DNA from: Cyclobacterium jeungdonense
GTDB taxonomy: Bacteria > Bacteroidota > Bacteroidia > Cytophagales > Cyclobacteriaceae
NCBI RefSeq assembly: GCF_010994275.1
Contig: NZ_WMCD01000012.1
Location: 1-64,000, forward strand
Reading direction: 5' to 3'
Length of the DNA: 64,000 nucleotides
In this document: positions 42,710 through 53,306 of the stretch, piece by piece
How the letters are laid out: every line of letters begins with the position of its first letter
Position numbering within the stretch: the stretch's first letter is position 1
Made by a program: the position numbers and the translations under genes
The notes under the pieces: model-generated
The model's input: the letters and a program-made list of their open reading frames with translations, nothing else
What the model was told of the DNA's origin: nothing
Databases searched by the model: none

Positions 42710-44530
42710 ATGGATATAAAGAAAGGATTGGAAAGAGGGCCGTTCAATGATACGCAGGCGGAAAAATTAAATGAAGCCCTGTCGGGACTAGATTCCGGAC
42801 AGCTTCAGTGGCTGAGCGGATTTTTTTCAGGTATTGGCCAGGTTTCTCCTGCAACAATTAGGACGGTGGATCAACAACCTGTTGCTTCTAAAAATGCTGC
42901 CTCTGAAAGCCAGGCAGAAAAACTCAGCATTTTGTTTGGAAGCCACACGGGAAATAGCGAGGGTTTGGCATATAGCCTGGCCTCAAAGGCGAAGGAGATG
43001 GGCATAGAAACGGAAGTTTCTGATATGGCTTCCTTTAAACCCCGGAACCTTAAGAAGATCACCAATCTCGCAGTAATTGTAAGCACCCACGGATTGGGAG
43101 AGCCTCCTGTACAGGCAGAGGATCTTTATAATTTTCTGCACAGCAAAAAAGCGCCTGACCTTTCACATGTGCGATTTTCGGTACTGGCCCTTGGTGACAG
43201 CAGCTATGTTGATTTTTGCCAGACAGGGAAAGATTTTGATAATGCATTAGGGAAACTCGGTGCTCAGCGCGTAATCTCCCGCCAGGATTGTGATGTGGAT
43301 TATGAAGAAGAGGCCCAGGCATGGCAACAGACTTTTCTCCAGAGGCTTTCAAAATCTGTAGATGCCGGGTCTACCGGAGAGACACAAATCAATACTGCTG
43401 TCCCGGTTAAGGAACAAAAATACTCCAGAAACAATCCGTTTGAGGCAACTATTCTGGAAAAGGTAAGACTGAATGGGCGAGGATCATCCAAGGAAAACAT
43501 ACACCTGGAGCTGGATTTGGAAGGTTCAGGATTGCAATATGAGCCAGGTGATGCGTTGGGGGTTTATGGAGCCAATCCTCCTTTGCTTATAGAAAAGGTG
43601 TTAGGTGCTACCAACCTTTCAGGAAATGAAAAAGTACAGAGTCATAAGGGCGAAAAAAGCCTGAAAGAAGCGCTCACTTACGATTATGAGCTTACCCCGC
43701 TTTCGAGAGTAAACTTATCTAAATATGAGGAATTAACAGGGAGCAAAAAGCTAAAGGAGGTCCTTTCAGATAATATGAAAATTCTTGAATACCTGCCCGG
43801 ACGTGATTTTTTGGATTTATTGGAAGAGGAGCCTCATACATTTGAGGCAAACGAGTTGCTTTCTGTATTAAGAAAAAATACACCCCGTATGTATTCCATA
43901 GCTTCTTCGCAGGATGCCGTGGAAAATGAAGTGCACCTGTGTGTATCTGTTGTGCGCTATTCCGCCTTTGGCAGGCAGAAAGAAGGACATTGTTCTACGA
44001 CCCTTGCCGACAGGCTTCAGGTAGATGATAAAGTCAAAGTTTTTGTCGATAAAAACAGTAGGTTTAAGCTTCCTACGGATCCCGAGACTCCGGTAATCAT
44101 GGTAGGTCCAGGTACAGGAGTTGCCCCTTTCAGGGCCTTTATGCAACATCGTGAGGTTTCGGAGAAAAAAGGTCCGTCCTGGCTCTTTTTCGGAGATCGC
44201 AATTTCACTACTGATTTTCTTTATCAAACGGAATGGCAGCAATATCTTAAAGAAGGCATACTCACAAAAGCAGATGTAGCCTTTTCACGGGACCAGGAGC
44301 AGAGATATTATGTGCAACACAGGATGATGGAAAAGGGAAAAGAGCTTTATGACTGGCTGGAAAAAGGAGCTCATTTCTATGTTTGTGGCGATGCCAAAAA
44401 AATGGCCAAAGATGTGGATATGGCCTTAAGGGAAATTATTCAGCAACAAGGGGGGGTAACCCCTGAAAAAGCGGAAGAATATGTAAAGTATCTTCAGGTA
44501 TCAAAGCGTTATCAGTCAGATGTCTATTAG
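42710..44530 (+). CDS. cysJ: sulfite reductase flavoprotein, alpha component
   Basis: 606 aa from ATG 42710; the open frame starts 21 bp earlier. A flavodoxin domain (FMN loop LFGSHTGNSEG) is followed by a FAD domain (RMYSIASS, then EGHCSTTLAD) and an NADPH domain (GPGTGVAPFRAF, later YVCGDAKKMAKDV). The chain ends in Tyr, as in CysJ and cytochrome P450 reductases. It moves electrons from NADPH to the sirohaem protein CysI. The partner gene starts 162 bp downstream. Confidence 0.93.
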   Translation: MDIKKGLERGPFNDTQAEKLNEALSGLDSGQLQWLSGFFSGIGQVSPATIRTVDQQPVASKNAASESQAEKLSILFGSHTGNSEGLAYSLASKAKEMGIETEVSDMASFKPRNLKKITNLAVIVSTHGLGEPPVQAEDLYNFLHSKKAPDLSHVRFSVLALGDSSYVDFCQTGKDFDNALGKLGAQRVISRQDCDVDYEEEAQAWQQTFLQRLSKSVDAGSTGETQINTAVPVKEQKYSRNNPFEATILEKVRLNGRGSSKENIHLELDLEGSGLQYEPGDALGVYGANPPLLIEKVLGATNLSGNEKVQSHKGEKSLKEALTYDYELTPLSRVNLSKYEELTGSKKLKEVLSDNMKILEYLPGRDFLDLLEEEPHTFEANELLSVLRKNTPRMYSIASSQDAVENEVHLCVSVVRYSAFGRQKEGHCSTTLADRLQVDDKVKVFVDKNSRFKLPTDPETPVIMVGPGTGVAPFRAFMQHREVSEKKGPSWLFFGDRNFTTDFLYQTEWQQYLKEGILTKADVAFSRDQEQRYYVQHRMMEKGKELYDWLEKGAHFYVCGDAKKMAKDVDMALREIIQQQGGVTPEKAEEYVKYLQVSKRYQSDVY

Positions 44531-44692
44531 ATAACTCACATTGAACTTAAACTGAAAATGTACATTGCTTTCAACCGCAGAGATCTTTTGGGTTGATAAC
44601 TTCCCCAAGGTTGAAATTCCATTAAAAGAAGCACAACCTCATTTGCATTAACAGAGGATAAATGTATTTTACAGAAAAGAATTGAATGATTT

Positions 44693-46393
44693 ATGGAAGA
44701 GCGATTGGATAACCCGAAACTATCAGAAGATGAATTCATTAAAGATAAAAGTGATTTCCTGCGGGGAACCATTAAGGAGAGCTTAAGCAATCCCCTGACG
44801 GGTGCCCTGGATCCGGATGATACGAAGCTCATTAAATACCACGGATCTTATCAGCAGTATGACCGGGATCTGGATAGTGAGCGTAAACAGCAGAAACTGG
44901 AACCCCTTTACCAATTTATGGTGAGGGTGAGGGCAGCGGGTGGAATTACCACTCCTGAACAATGGCTTGTTTTGGATGAACTTTCAGATAAGAATGGTAA
45001 TGGCACCATGAAACTTACCACAAGGCAGTCGTTTCAGTTTCATGGGATCCTAAAACGCAGCCTTAAACCAACAATCAAAGCTGTAAACGAGGCGTTGTTA
45101 ACCACTATCGCAACCTGCGGTGACGTTAACAGGAACGTGATGTGCAGTCCAAATCCATACCAGTCGCCCATCCATGAGGAAGTATATGAAATGGCTGGCC
45201 TATTAAGCGAGGCCTTTCTTCCTAAAACTACCGCTTACCATGAAATCTGGTTGGATAAGGAAAAAGTGGCCGGAAGCCCCGATGTGGAGCCTTTATATCA
45301 TAAACATTATCTACCCCGGAAATTTAAGATTGCCATAGCTATCCCCCCCAATAATGATATTGATGTATTTGCGAACGATATAGGTCTGATTGCCATTGAA
45401 GAAAATAATGAATTAAAGGGATTTAATGTATGTGTAGGCGGTGGACTTGGAAGTACCTTTGGTGAGAAAACTACTTATCCCCGTCTGGCAGACGTAATTG
45501 GATTCGTCAAAAAAGATAAAATTATTGAAGTTGCCGAAACAATTATCGCTATCCAGAGGGATTTTGGTAACCGGGAAGACAGGAAAAATGCCCGGTTCAA
45601 GTATACCATCGATACCAGGGGATTGGATTGGTTGGTAAATGAATTGCATACACGACTTGGTTGGGAAATTGAAAGTCCACGGAGCTTTAAATTTGATACC
45701 AACGGTGATAAATATGGATGGGTTAAAGGAACAAATGGCAAATGGTTTTACACCTTATTTGTAGAACATGGCAGGATAAAAGATGAGGAAGGTTACCAAC
45801 TTAAAAAAGCATTAAGGGAAATAGCCAAAATACTAAAGGGAGATTTTCGACTTACCGGAAACCAGAACCTAATTATTGCCAACGTAGAGGGAAAAGATAA
45901 AAAAACCATTGAAGCCATTTTGGTGGATAGCGGCGTTTTAAATAATCCAAAGCTTACCGGGCTGCGCAAAAATTCTATGGCCTGTGTTGCCCTAAATACC
46001 TGTGGACTTGCTTTCGCGGAAGCTGAACGTTACTTGCCTTCCCTGATTGACAAGCTGGATGAAATTATGCGGAAAAATAGTCTTGAAGAGGATGAAATCA
46101 ACATTCGAATGACCGGCTGCCCTAATAATTGTGCCCGATCATCTTTGGGAGAAATCGGCTTTGTAGGCCGTGCTATTGGAAGGTACAATCTCTATATGGG
46201 TGCGAGCCATAACGGGGATCGTTTGAACACCTTATATAAAGAAATGCTTTCGGAAGATGCCATATTGCAAGAGCTGGAACCCATCATTGCAGCCTATGCA
46301 AAGGAGCGGAAAAAAGAGGAACACTTTGGGGATTTTGTGATCAGAAAAAAAATAGTGGAAGCAACAGACCGGCCCCTAAAAGTTTTATCTTAA
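44693..46393 (+). CDS. cysI: sulfite reductase haemoprotein, beta component (sirohaem)
   Basis: 566 aa, close to the usual 570. The RxR-containing substrate segment (LTTRQSFQFHG) and the cluster/sirohaem cysteines in CVALNTCGLAFAEAERYLP and TGCPNNCARSS are all present, and the GEIGFVGRAIGRYNLYMG end matches CysI. It performs six-electron reduction of sulfite to sulfide; enzymes of this type also reduce nitrite to ammonium. Because no NirBD or NrfA gene lies near the nitrate reductase, use of CysJI on nitrite is possible (inference). Confidence 0.93.
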   Translation: MEERLDNPKLSEDEFIKDKSDFLRGTIKESLSNPLTGALDPDDTKLIKYHGSYQQYDRDLDSERKQQKLEPLYQFMVRVRAAGGITTPEQWLVLDELSDKNGNGTMKLTTRQSFQFHGILKRSLKPTIKAVNEALLTTIATCGDVNRNVMCSPNPYQSPIHEEVYEMAGLLSEAFLPKTTAYHEIWLDKEKVAGSPDVEPLYHKHYLPRKFKIAIAIPPNNDIDVFANDIGLIAIEENNELKGFNVCVGGGLGSTFGEKTTYPRLADVIGFVKKDKIIEVAETIIAIQRDFGNREDRKNARFKYTIDTRGLDWLVNELHTRLGWEIESPRSFKFDTNGDKYGWVKGTNGKWFYTLFVEHGRIKDEEGYQLKKALREIAKILKGDFRLTGNQNLIIANVEGKDKKTIEAILVDSGVLNNPKLTGLRKNSMACVALNTCGLAFAEAERYLPSLIDKLDEIMRKNSLEEDEINIRMTGCPNNCARSSLGEIGFVGRAIGRYNLYMGASHNGDRLNTLYKEMLSEDAILQELEPIIAAYAKERKKEEHFGDFVIRKKIVEATDRPLKVLS

Positions 46394-46877
46394 TAATAAA
46401 CCGCTTTTATTGCCGAATTTTTATACAAGTTGCCCTTAAAAAAAGGATAGATTTTCTTATAGCTTTTCCCCGGTATATACAATTTCTCACTCCTGTTGGC
46501 AATCTCTACCCGCGGGCTTTTATAGCGCCAGAGCAGTATTTGATAAGGTGAAAAACCACAACTTGAGCATCAGCTTTCGCCAGATAGTCGCCAGATGTAA
46601 AACCTAGATGTTAGATTGGCCAGGCTGCAGGGGAAGAACAAAAAAAGGAAGTATCCTCAAAAACAGAAAAGACAGTTTTGGAGCATGTGCGATAAGCCTT
46701 CCAAGCTATGATGGAATATTTATCTTTCACCTGTACATTTCAAAAACAAAGAGCCTATGGTTATACGAGTCATGTTCATGTGCCTTCAAAAAATTCGCGG
46801 GATTTTTGTATCCTTCCTACAATGAATCGCTCCAAAACTATCCCCTTTTCGTAATTTCACATCGCTGTGATTAAATT
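46394..46877. other. intergenic stretch, nothing recognised
   Basis: 480 bp after cysI. An open plus frame at 46608-46874 has no recognisable content and I do not call it a gene. Confidence 0.45.
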
Positions 46878-47590
46878 CTAGACTACTTTTACAAGCTCAC
46901 CCCCTGGGTTAAAGAGGATTATTTCATTGAAATATTCGTGGCTTACATAAATATAATTCCCGTCAACATTGAGAAATACCCAAGGGTCACGTAAGTAATT
47001 GACATCTTTCAAAAAATAATCAGTAAAGGAATTCACTGGATCTATATCGATATTTTTAACCCGATTGTCCAGGACTGAAAAAATTCCCAAAAAGCCGTCT
47101 TTTTCATAAAATCGAAATTGGTTCCCACTACCCGCCAATCCCTGGTGTTCACCACTAACTCCATTCTCGGCGGTACAGCACCAAATGGGTCTCCTACGGA
47201 ATCCTTTGCTGAAAGCCAATTGACCTTTTGAACTACACGCCCCTTTCTATCGATAATCGTGGAGAAAGGCACTGATTTGGAAAAAATAGGTTATCATCAT
47301 CTAAATACTGCAGCCCATAGATAGCATTTCCTAACCCATTGGGCCCTTCAGCATCCAGGGGAAAGGTTTTCACAAACTCTTTCCGATCGAGGTTAATTTC
47401 GTCAATGGAATGATCATGGTAATTAGATATGAAAAAGGATTTTTCATCATCACCAAGTCCGAAACCCTCATATACCCTGACGCATCCAATATTCGTTCTT
47501 TATCCCGTCTGTTTCTGTACTATTATTTGGCTTTCCACAGTCTCATGCCCACAAGCGGTTCCTTTTTTTTTGCAACCACTGAAAAAGAAA
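46878..47590 (-). pseudogene. decayed six-bladed beta-propeller lipoprotein
   Basis: The minus strand holds pieces in shifting frames that match the intact protein at 51508-52704: DHSIDEINLDRK, FPLDAEGPNG, GRVVQKVNWLSAKDS, FSVLDNRVKNIDID and HEY.NEIILFNP. At least two frameshifts and an early stop after GELVKVV are needed, and the last third is missing. The high similarity points to a fairly recent duplication followed by decay. Confidence 0.8.
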
Positions 47591-47604
47591 TGAAGTGGTG
47601 TTGT

Positions 47605-48669
47605 CTATAAAATACTTCCCTGGCTTTTTTTAAAAACTATGGTATTTTCTTTTTCCCACACATAAACTATTTTATTATCTGTTGTTCTGATTGCCACTAA
47701 AAAGCTGCCTTCGCCGATTGTAACTGGACTTGCAGAACCCAATTCTTGCACCTTCAATTTTTTGCCCTCCTGCCATGTCATAACTGGATGATTATTGCCT
47801 GTTATATAGCAAGAACGCCCATTTCCAACTTGAATCTCGTTCTTTTGTGGTTGTGCATAAAAAATCTTTCCCTCCCGCTGCCAAACAGTATGTATCGCCG
47901 AGTTTTTACCCAAAGTTATTGCTCCTCCATCCATTGGGCAACCTTTGAGTTTCCAGGTGCCATTTCCCAATTTTTGAGCTATCCCAAAGGTTTTCCCCCT
48001 ATCAGCAGATTGAATAAAATAGAGATCCCTTGATTCGTCAAACCAGTTTCTGAACATGATCACTACCTGAGAACCCTCTACAGCAATGTTTGGCTTACAA
48101 CATTCACATACCGTCCCATCCGGTGAGGTATAAACTATTGAATTATTTTCCCATTTGCCTTCCTTTGCAGATAAAGAGGAAAAACCTATTTTATTTTTTC
48201 TGTCATTCCGTAAATCTAACCATACCGCATAAAAGTTGTTTTGCTTATCTGCTGCAATACTCATTAGACCTTCGGGTGCAGGGGATGGAATGTCATTTAC
48301 AAGGCCTTTTTTGCTCCATATACCATTAGAATGATCCAATTGAAAAAAATGGATATTTCCCGGTTTGTCCATGGCGGTAATTATCGAGTAATTTTTTGAG
48401 CTGGCAAGTTGAGGCCCCCTGGTCATCCCCAGGTGCATTTGGGACACCTTACCCACTAATACAGGTTTTGAAAAAGAATTTCCATCATCTATTGAAGTAG
48501 AGCAAAATATACTGTCGTTTCTGCCAAAAACAGTTCTAACCACACCTTTAAAATCTATACTAAGTTGCGGCTGCTTTCCAGTTGCTATGATATTGCTATC
48601 AGGATCTGAAAAAGAGAATAATAACCCCAACAAAAAGAGGGCCTGAACTTGAAACAGAAAATTTCTCAT
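47605..48669 (-). CDS. secreted BNR/sialidase-like propeller protein
   Basis: ATG 48669 is preferred (354 aa), since MRNFLFQVQALFLLGLLFSF then makes a good signal peptide. Asp-box motifs SIDDGNSF and SADRGKTF mark sialidase-type blades. A CECCKPN motif near residue 190 and a later CPMDGG are Cys features not seen in true sialidases, and no catalytic Arg triad can be placed. It is probably a surface or periplasmic propeller with unknown ligand, possibly metal-linked through CxCC (inference). Confidence 0.65.
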   Translation of the reverse strand: MRNFLFQVQALFLLGLLFSFSDPDSNIIATGKQPQLSIDFKGVVRTVFGRNDSIFCSTSIDDGNSFSKPVLVGKVSQMHLGMTRGPQLASSKNYSIITAMDKPGNIHFFQLDHSNGIWSKKGLVNDIPSPAPEGLMSIAADKQNNFYAVWLDLRNDRKNKIGFSSLSAKEGKWENNSIVYTSPDGTVCECCKPNIAVEGSQVVIMFRNWFDESRDLYFIQSADRGKTFGIAQKLGNGTWKLKGCPMDGGAITLGKNSAIHTVWQREGKIFYAQPQKNEIQVGNGRSCYITGNNHPVMTWQEGKKLKVQELGSASPVTIGEGSFLVAIRTTDNKIVYVWEKENTIVFKKSQGSIL

Positions 48670-48884
48670 ACTATGTAATTTTTGGAGAACGAACAAAACC
48701 ATTTAGTTATACCGAATATATTTTTAGATTACAAATTAACCATTGTAAGGTGGAAATACAGCATTATTCCGAAGAAAGATGTTAAAACTAATATTCTTTT
48801 ACAGGCACCTTTTTCCTAAAAAGATAAATGGCTGTGTAAGCTCCCCTAAAAGTAGGCCATGAAGATGAATTTAATTGATCCGAT

Positions 48885-51059
48885 TTAAAAATGTAACTTA
48901 ACCCCACCGTTAATCACAAACCCATCCACCGGGGCATAGATATCCCTAAACTGGGGGTTGCTGATGGAGCCCGTATAGATGGTATCAAAAGCTGTCTGAC
49001 GGGTATCCAGGAAATTCTCAAAGTTCAGGAAAACCGATATATTCTCCCCAAACTTCTTCTCAGACATCAATCCCACAATCCAATAGGACTGTCCTGTCTG
49101 ACCATCATTCAAGAGCTGTGGGCTGAAATAATAGGCCTCCAGTCCAATCCAAAAATCTTCATGCTTTTCATACATCAGCACATTATTGAGTCTATGTTTG
49201 GCCACCAGTGGGTATTCCTTGCTAATACCACCTTGCCGTTCCTCGACATCCGAAAAGGTATATCCAAAAAACAGCTTCCAATTCCGGTAGTTCCACTTCA
49301 AATTGAGCTCCAATCCCTGGGTCTGAATCTGACCCTCAGGCTGGCGAAATTTAAATTCCGACCCCTCCGCAACCAATAATAGTGGATCCTGAATCTGGGT
49401 ATAAAAAAACAGCGTATTGGTATTCAAGGTTAGCTCTTCACCCAGCGCCAATTTATAATTGATGTCCAGATTGGCTCCGGCAGATCGTTCCGCATCAAAC
49501 TGGGAAGGATTGATAGGCTGTACATTTCTAAAGGAAATCCGTTCTGCTTCTTCTGAAAATACTGTCGGAGATTTGTATCCAAGCCCTCCTCCCAGCCGGA
49601 AAGTCAATCGCTCAGAGGGCTCCATCATCAGAGAAAGCCTTGGCAAGGGAAATAGCCCGTAGTCATTCTGATAATCCAGCCTAAACCCGGATTCCAAGGT
49701 CCACATTTCGGCCATATTCCAAATATTCTGTACAAATGCCCCCACCGTATTCAACTGATAATCCAACGGATCGGACAGGTCTCCCCTATTTTGATCAAAA
49801 TTTTCGGTCCACAGATTGACTCCGGATATCCATTCAGTTTTGCCGCTTTGCATTTGGAAATTCAGTTCGGAAAAAGAGGAAAATTGCTTACCACCAAACT
49901 GATAATCCCGTAAAGAGATCTTTCGATCGAAAAAGTTCAGGCTGTTTTTAAATTCCAATACCTTATTCCCTTCCCATTTCTTTTGGTAACTCAATTGCGT
50001 AGAAAAGCGGTCCGTTTCATTTCGCTCAAAATAGGGATCGTTCACGGACTCCCCTTCGATGTAGTCCAAATTGCCTCCCAATCGATCCTCCCTGGTCCAG
50101 TTAAAGCCCAGCATCCACTCCGACTCCTCATTCGGATTCCAAAACACCTTGGGATTGACAGTGAATCGTTCAAACTCAGGTATCGCCGTCAATCCCACCG
50201 AAGAAGGATCATAGGCATTCCCCTTATTATAGGAAACAAATAGTGTGGTCCCCAGGCTTTCGAATTGCTCAGAATAAAAAGCGCTGGCATCCAGCCCCAA
50301 AGCCGAAGTACCATTGACCATCAGATCTACGCCTCCATCTTCTTGTGGCCGCTTTGAAATTAAATTCACCAGGCCTGCGATGGCACCTCCTCCATAGAGC
50401 GTCGAAGCGGAACCTTTGATCACTTCCACCTGTGCCAAATCCAACGGAGGGATCTGCATTAAACTCAGCCCACCGGAATACCCCGCATAAAGTGGCAGGC
50501 CGTCCCGCAATAGCTGTGTGTACTTTCCGTCCAGACCTTGAATACGGATACTGGAATTGTAGCTTGTGGCGGAGGTCTGCTGCGTCTGAATTCCAGTACT
50601 TTCATTAAGCAACATGCGGATATCGCCGGGTTTCATATTGCCTTTCTCGGCAAGTTCCTCCCCGGCGATGACTTCCACACGGGTAGGTACATCCTCGATC
50701 ACCCGGCTGGAACGCATAGACTGGACCACAATGGCTTCCATTTCACCCTCCTGTGAATGAAGGGCAATAAGATCAGGTTGGGTCTGATTCTGCGGAAATT
50801 TGCGTTCCAATCTGGCAGTTCGGTATCCCAAAAATCTTACTTCAATGATATAGGTACCGGAAGGAATCGAATCAAAACTGATTTTTCCCTCTTCATCGGC
50901 TACCGCAGCCAGAGTAGTATTTAAAAACTGAAGCGTAGCGCCCGGAAGGGGCTGTCCTGACTCGGCATCAATGATCTTAACCTGATAGTCAACTGCGGAT
51001 TGGGTAAAGGCTTCATTGGTCAATAGCAAGACCAACATCAGCCCAAATAAATATTTCAT
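48885..51059 (-). CDS. TonB-dependent outer-membrane receptor
   Basis: 724 aa. A signal peptide (ends EAFTQ) is followed by a carboxypeptidase-regulatory-like domain (residues 22-105, DAESGQPLPGATLQF). The plug domain holds SIRIQGLDGKYTQLLRDG and VEVIKGSASTLYGGGAIAGLVN, and the 22-strand barrel ends in a terminal Phe (GGVKLHF). It is not SusC-like because it lacks a SusD partner. The upstream gene in the same operon encodes a small Cys-rich exported protein, so a metal or metal-chelate substrate is likely (inference). Confidence 0.92.
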   Translation of the reverse strand: MKYLFGLMLVLLLTNEAFTQSAVDYQVKIIDAESGQPLPGATLQFLNTTLAAVADEEGKISFDSIPSGTYIIEVRFLGYRTARLERKFPQNQTQPDLIALHSQEGEMEAIVVQSMRSSRVIEDVPTRVEVIAGEELAEKGNMKPGDIRMLLNESTGIQTQQTSATSYNSSIRIQGLDGKYTQLLRDGLPLYAGYSGGLSLMQIPPLDLAQVEVIKGSASTLYGGGAIAGLVNLISKRPQEDGGVDLMVNGTSALGLDASAFYSEQFESLGTTLFVSYNKGNAYDPSSVGLTAIPEFERFTVNPKVFWNPNEESEWMLGFNWTREDRLGGNLDYIEGESVNDPYFERNETDRFSTQLSYQKKWEGNKVLEFKNSLNFFDRKISLRDYQFGGKQFSSFSELNFQMQSGKTEWISGVNLWTENFDQNRGDLSDPLDYQLNTVGAFVQNIWNMAEMWTLESGFRLDYQNDYGLFPLPRLSLMMEPSERLTFRLGGGLGYKSPTVFSEEAERISFRNVQPINPSQFDAERSAGANLDINYKLALGEELTLNTNTLFFYTQIQDPLLLVAEGSEFKFRQPEGQIQTQGLELNLKWNYRNWKLFFGYTFSDVEERQGGISKEYPLVAKHRLNNVLMYEKHEDFWIGLEAYYFSPQLLNDGQTGQSYWIVGLMSEKKFGENISVFLNFENFLDTRQTAFDTIYTGSISNPQFRDIYAPVDGFVINGGVKLHF

Positions 51060-51106
51060 TTTTTGGATAGAATTAAGGTGAATAATAAAAGGAAAAGTAC
51101 GGTTGA

Positions 51107-51439
51107 TCAGGCAAGCTGAAAAAATGTTCGAGGGGGCTTCAAAGGAAGAAATAAATCACCAATAGGTAGTTTAAAAGAATAGTCAAAAAATAACAAGGAA
51201 ACCGGTTGATTAGCAGCCTTTAAATCCAATAGCAAGGTTTTTGGAGAAATACAGCCCGCACAGGCCCCGCAGCTGTAAAAGGGAGAGCATGGGAGTTCGT
51301 CAGGGCATTCCTCTCCCGCTGTTTGGGACTCCCCTGTACACCTATCAACCTCTGCCTCCTTATGATTTGCTGCATCGCAACAGGGTACTATGGAGAACCA
51401 GCCGATTAATAACACCAATGGAAATACCCATCCTTTCAT
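51107..51439 (-). CDS. small Cys-rich exported protein (DUF6660-like), 110 aa
   Basis: A signal peptide (residues 1-20) runs into CCDAANHKE. Eight or more Cys follow in short spacing (CTGE, EECPDELPC, SCGACAGC), then a hydrophobic C-terminal part. Such proteins often precede metal-related TonB receptors in Bacteroidota. It lies 47 bp upstream of the receptor gene. A periplasmic metal-binding or sensing role is inferred, and the family name is from memory. Confidence 0.65.
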   Translation of the reverse strand: MKGWVFPLVLLIGWFSIVPCCDAANHKEAEVDRCTGESQTAGEECPDELPCSPFYSCGACAGCISPKTLLLDLKAANQPVSLLFFDYSFKLPIGDLFLPLKPPRTFFQLA

Positions 51440-51507
51440 CGCTTAAAGGTACGTAAAATTGTTTTTGATTGAAATTTCTCTTTCAGGGATTGAACAAGGG
51501 GTACTCC

Positions 51508-52704
51508 TTATAGATCAAAAACAAAAAATCCAAGTTCATCCGAGAAATTCTGACTTACCCAAAGCTTCCCGTCCTTCGCAAAATACTTGTAATTCGCGGA
51601 AAACAGCTCTTTGAGTTCAACCTCTCCAACGAGGTCAAATTCAGCATCGAGCACCGACAAAAACACCCTGGCCTTGGGAAACGATGCGGTTTCATCAGAT
51701 CCATCTCCGTAGATCCACTGTGCCGACAATCGGAAATACCGTCGGTTTACTTTGTCCCATACCGGGGGTTGAAAATAGACTTGTTCCCCAAGCTTTCGTT
51801 GCTCCTTTCTAATTTGCTCCCGGGTTCCATTTAAAATTTCCGGCAATTTAGGCCTCTTAGGCGTCAGTTTTGGTTCGTAATCAACTACTTTTACAAGCTC
51901 ACCCGCTGGATTAAATAGGATTATTTCATTGGAATATTCGTGGGTGACATATATATGGTTGTCGTCAGAAGTGAGATATACCCATGGGGGACGAAAGTTG
52001 GTTCCAGCTTTCAAGAAATAGCCGGAAAAGGAATTCTTGGAATCTATATCGATATTCTTAACCCGGTTATCCAGGACTGAAAAAACTCCCAAAAATGCCG
52101 TCTCTTTCATAAAATCGAGATTGGTTCCCACCACCCGCCAGTCCTCGATGTCCACAATTAACTCCGTTCTCGGCGGAACATCACCAAATGGCCCCCCTAA
52201 GGAATCCTTGGCTGAAAGCCAATTGACTTTTTGCACCACACGCCCGCTTTTATCAATCACCGAGGAAAACGGTATGGATTTTAGAAACAGCAGGTTATCC
52301 TTCAAAGACTGCAAAGCAAAAATATACTGGCCTACCCCATTGGGTCCTTCAGCATCCAGGGGGAAGGATCTCACAAACGTTTTCCGATCGAGGTTAATTT
52401 CGTCAATGGAATGATCATGGCGATTATACAGGAAAAAGGATCTTTCATCAGTATTCAAGTCTGTACGCTGCATATACCCTGACAAATCCAATATTCGGTC
52501 TTTTGAGTCTATGATAACCGTATCTAGCGAGTAGGCTGTTATCTGACTACCCTGTTCAGTGCCCTTCTCCTGGCAAGCAGAGGAGATATAAAATAGAACT
52601 GAAAATAGTAAACATTTCCAACCCTGGAATTCACCTGCCCTGGTCAATTGACTTTTATATGGTACATTAATAAGCTCCAAGCTACATAGTTTCAACTTTC
52701 GCAT
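51508..52704 (-). CDS. six-bladed beta-propeller lipoprotein
   Basis: 398 aa. The lipobox is SSAC near residue 43 in YISSACQEK, with a long, slightly odd N-terminal stretch before it; a later start would give a normal lipoprotein signal. The rest has propeller repeats (DEINLDRKTFVRSF, NEIILFNPAGELVKVVDY). Relatives are common, unexplained surface or periplasmic proteins of Bacteroidota. A decayed copy is at 46878 and a distant relative at 53667. Confidence 0.75.
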   Translation of the reverse strand: MRKLKLCSLELINVPYKSQLTRAGEFQGWKCLLFSVLFYISSACQEKGTEQGSQITAYSLDTVIIDSKDRILDLSGYMQRTDLNTDERSFFLYNRHDHSIDEINLDRKTFVRSFPLDAEGPNGVGQYIFALQSLKDNLLFLKSIPFSSVIDKSGRVVQKVNWLSAKDSLGGPFGDVPPRTELIVDIEDWRVVGTNLDFMKETAFLGVFSVLDNRVKNIDIDSKNSFSGYFLKAGTNFRPPWVYLTSDDNHIYVTHEYSNEIILFNPAGELVKVVDYEPKLTPKRPKLPEILNGTREQIRKEQRKLGEQVYFQPPVWDKVNRRYFRLSAQWIYGDGSDETASFPKARVFLSVLDAEFDLVGEVELKELFSANYKYFAKDGKLWVSQNFSDELGFFVFDL

Positions 52705-53306
52705 TTCTCTGTTGTTTAAGTGAGTCCCATTTCAATTGCTCTCAATTTTAAACCCATTCAATTTGACTGGCTATTATCTTTAAATCCTCATAATGAGCAA
52801 TTTACTGCTTGACCCAATTTAAACTAAAATATACGGAATTATTACAAAACTATACTTATAATAATATTTAAAAATAAGTTAAGCCACTCTTTTTCTGCAA
52901 AAAATATTACTGAATGATTGAACACCGCTCCTGCCCTTTTCAAATTGTCACTATTTTGGGTTTAACAGATTCCAAAACAAACAAAATTGCATATGTTTTA
53001 AATTTGCGCACCTATCCGACCCTATCTTGAAACATCTACCGGTAAAGCCTCATATTCCAGAAATCACCCCAAAAATAATCACCCAGTATTCACTCACCTG
53101 GCAGCGACTACATTAACCAGCTGATTGCTATGAACAACCAATTTTCTTTTGATGAAGGGATTAAACTGAAAGCAGAAATTGAGAAAATTTCTTTTGAAAA
53201 AAATGTCGATGCTTCTGATGAATTAGAAAGTATAATCGCCAATGGCCCGGTAATGGGCGATGAAAAAATAAAAGGAGTTTGAAAATAATAGAAAAAAATT
53301 TAGCCA
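52705..53306. other. intergenic stretch with a gene tail
   Basis: Mostly AT-rich. From about 53090 to 53283 a plus frame reads DYINQLIAMNNQFSFDEGIK and ends MGDEKIKGV, without a good start; it looks like the end of a lost gene just before the VapC relic. Confidence 0.4.

Noticed and set aside
46608..46874. 88-codon plus frame after cysI
   Set aside because: No family, odd composition and no promoter or neighbour support.
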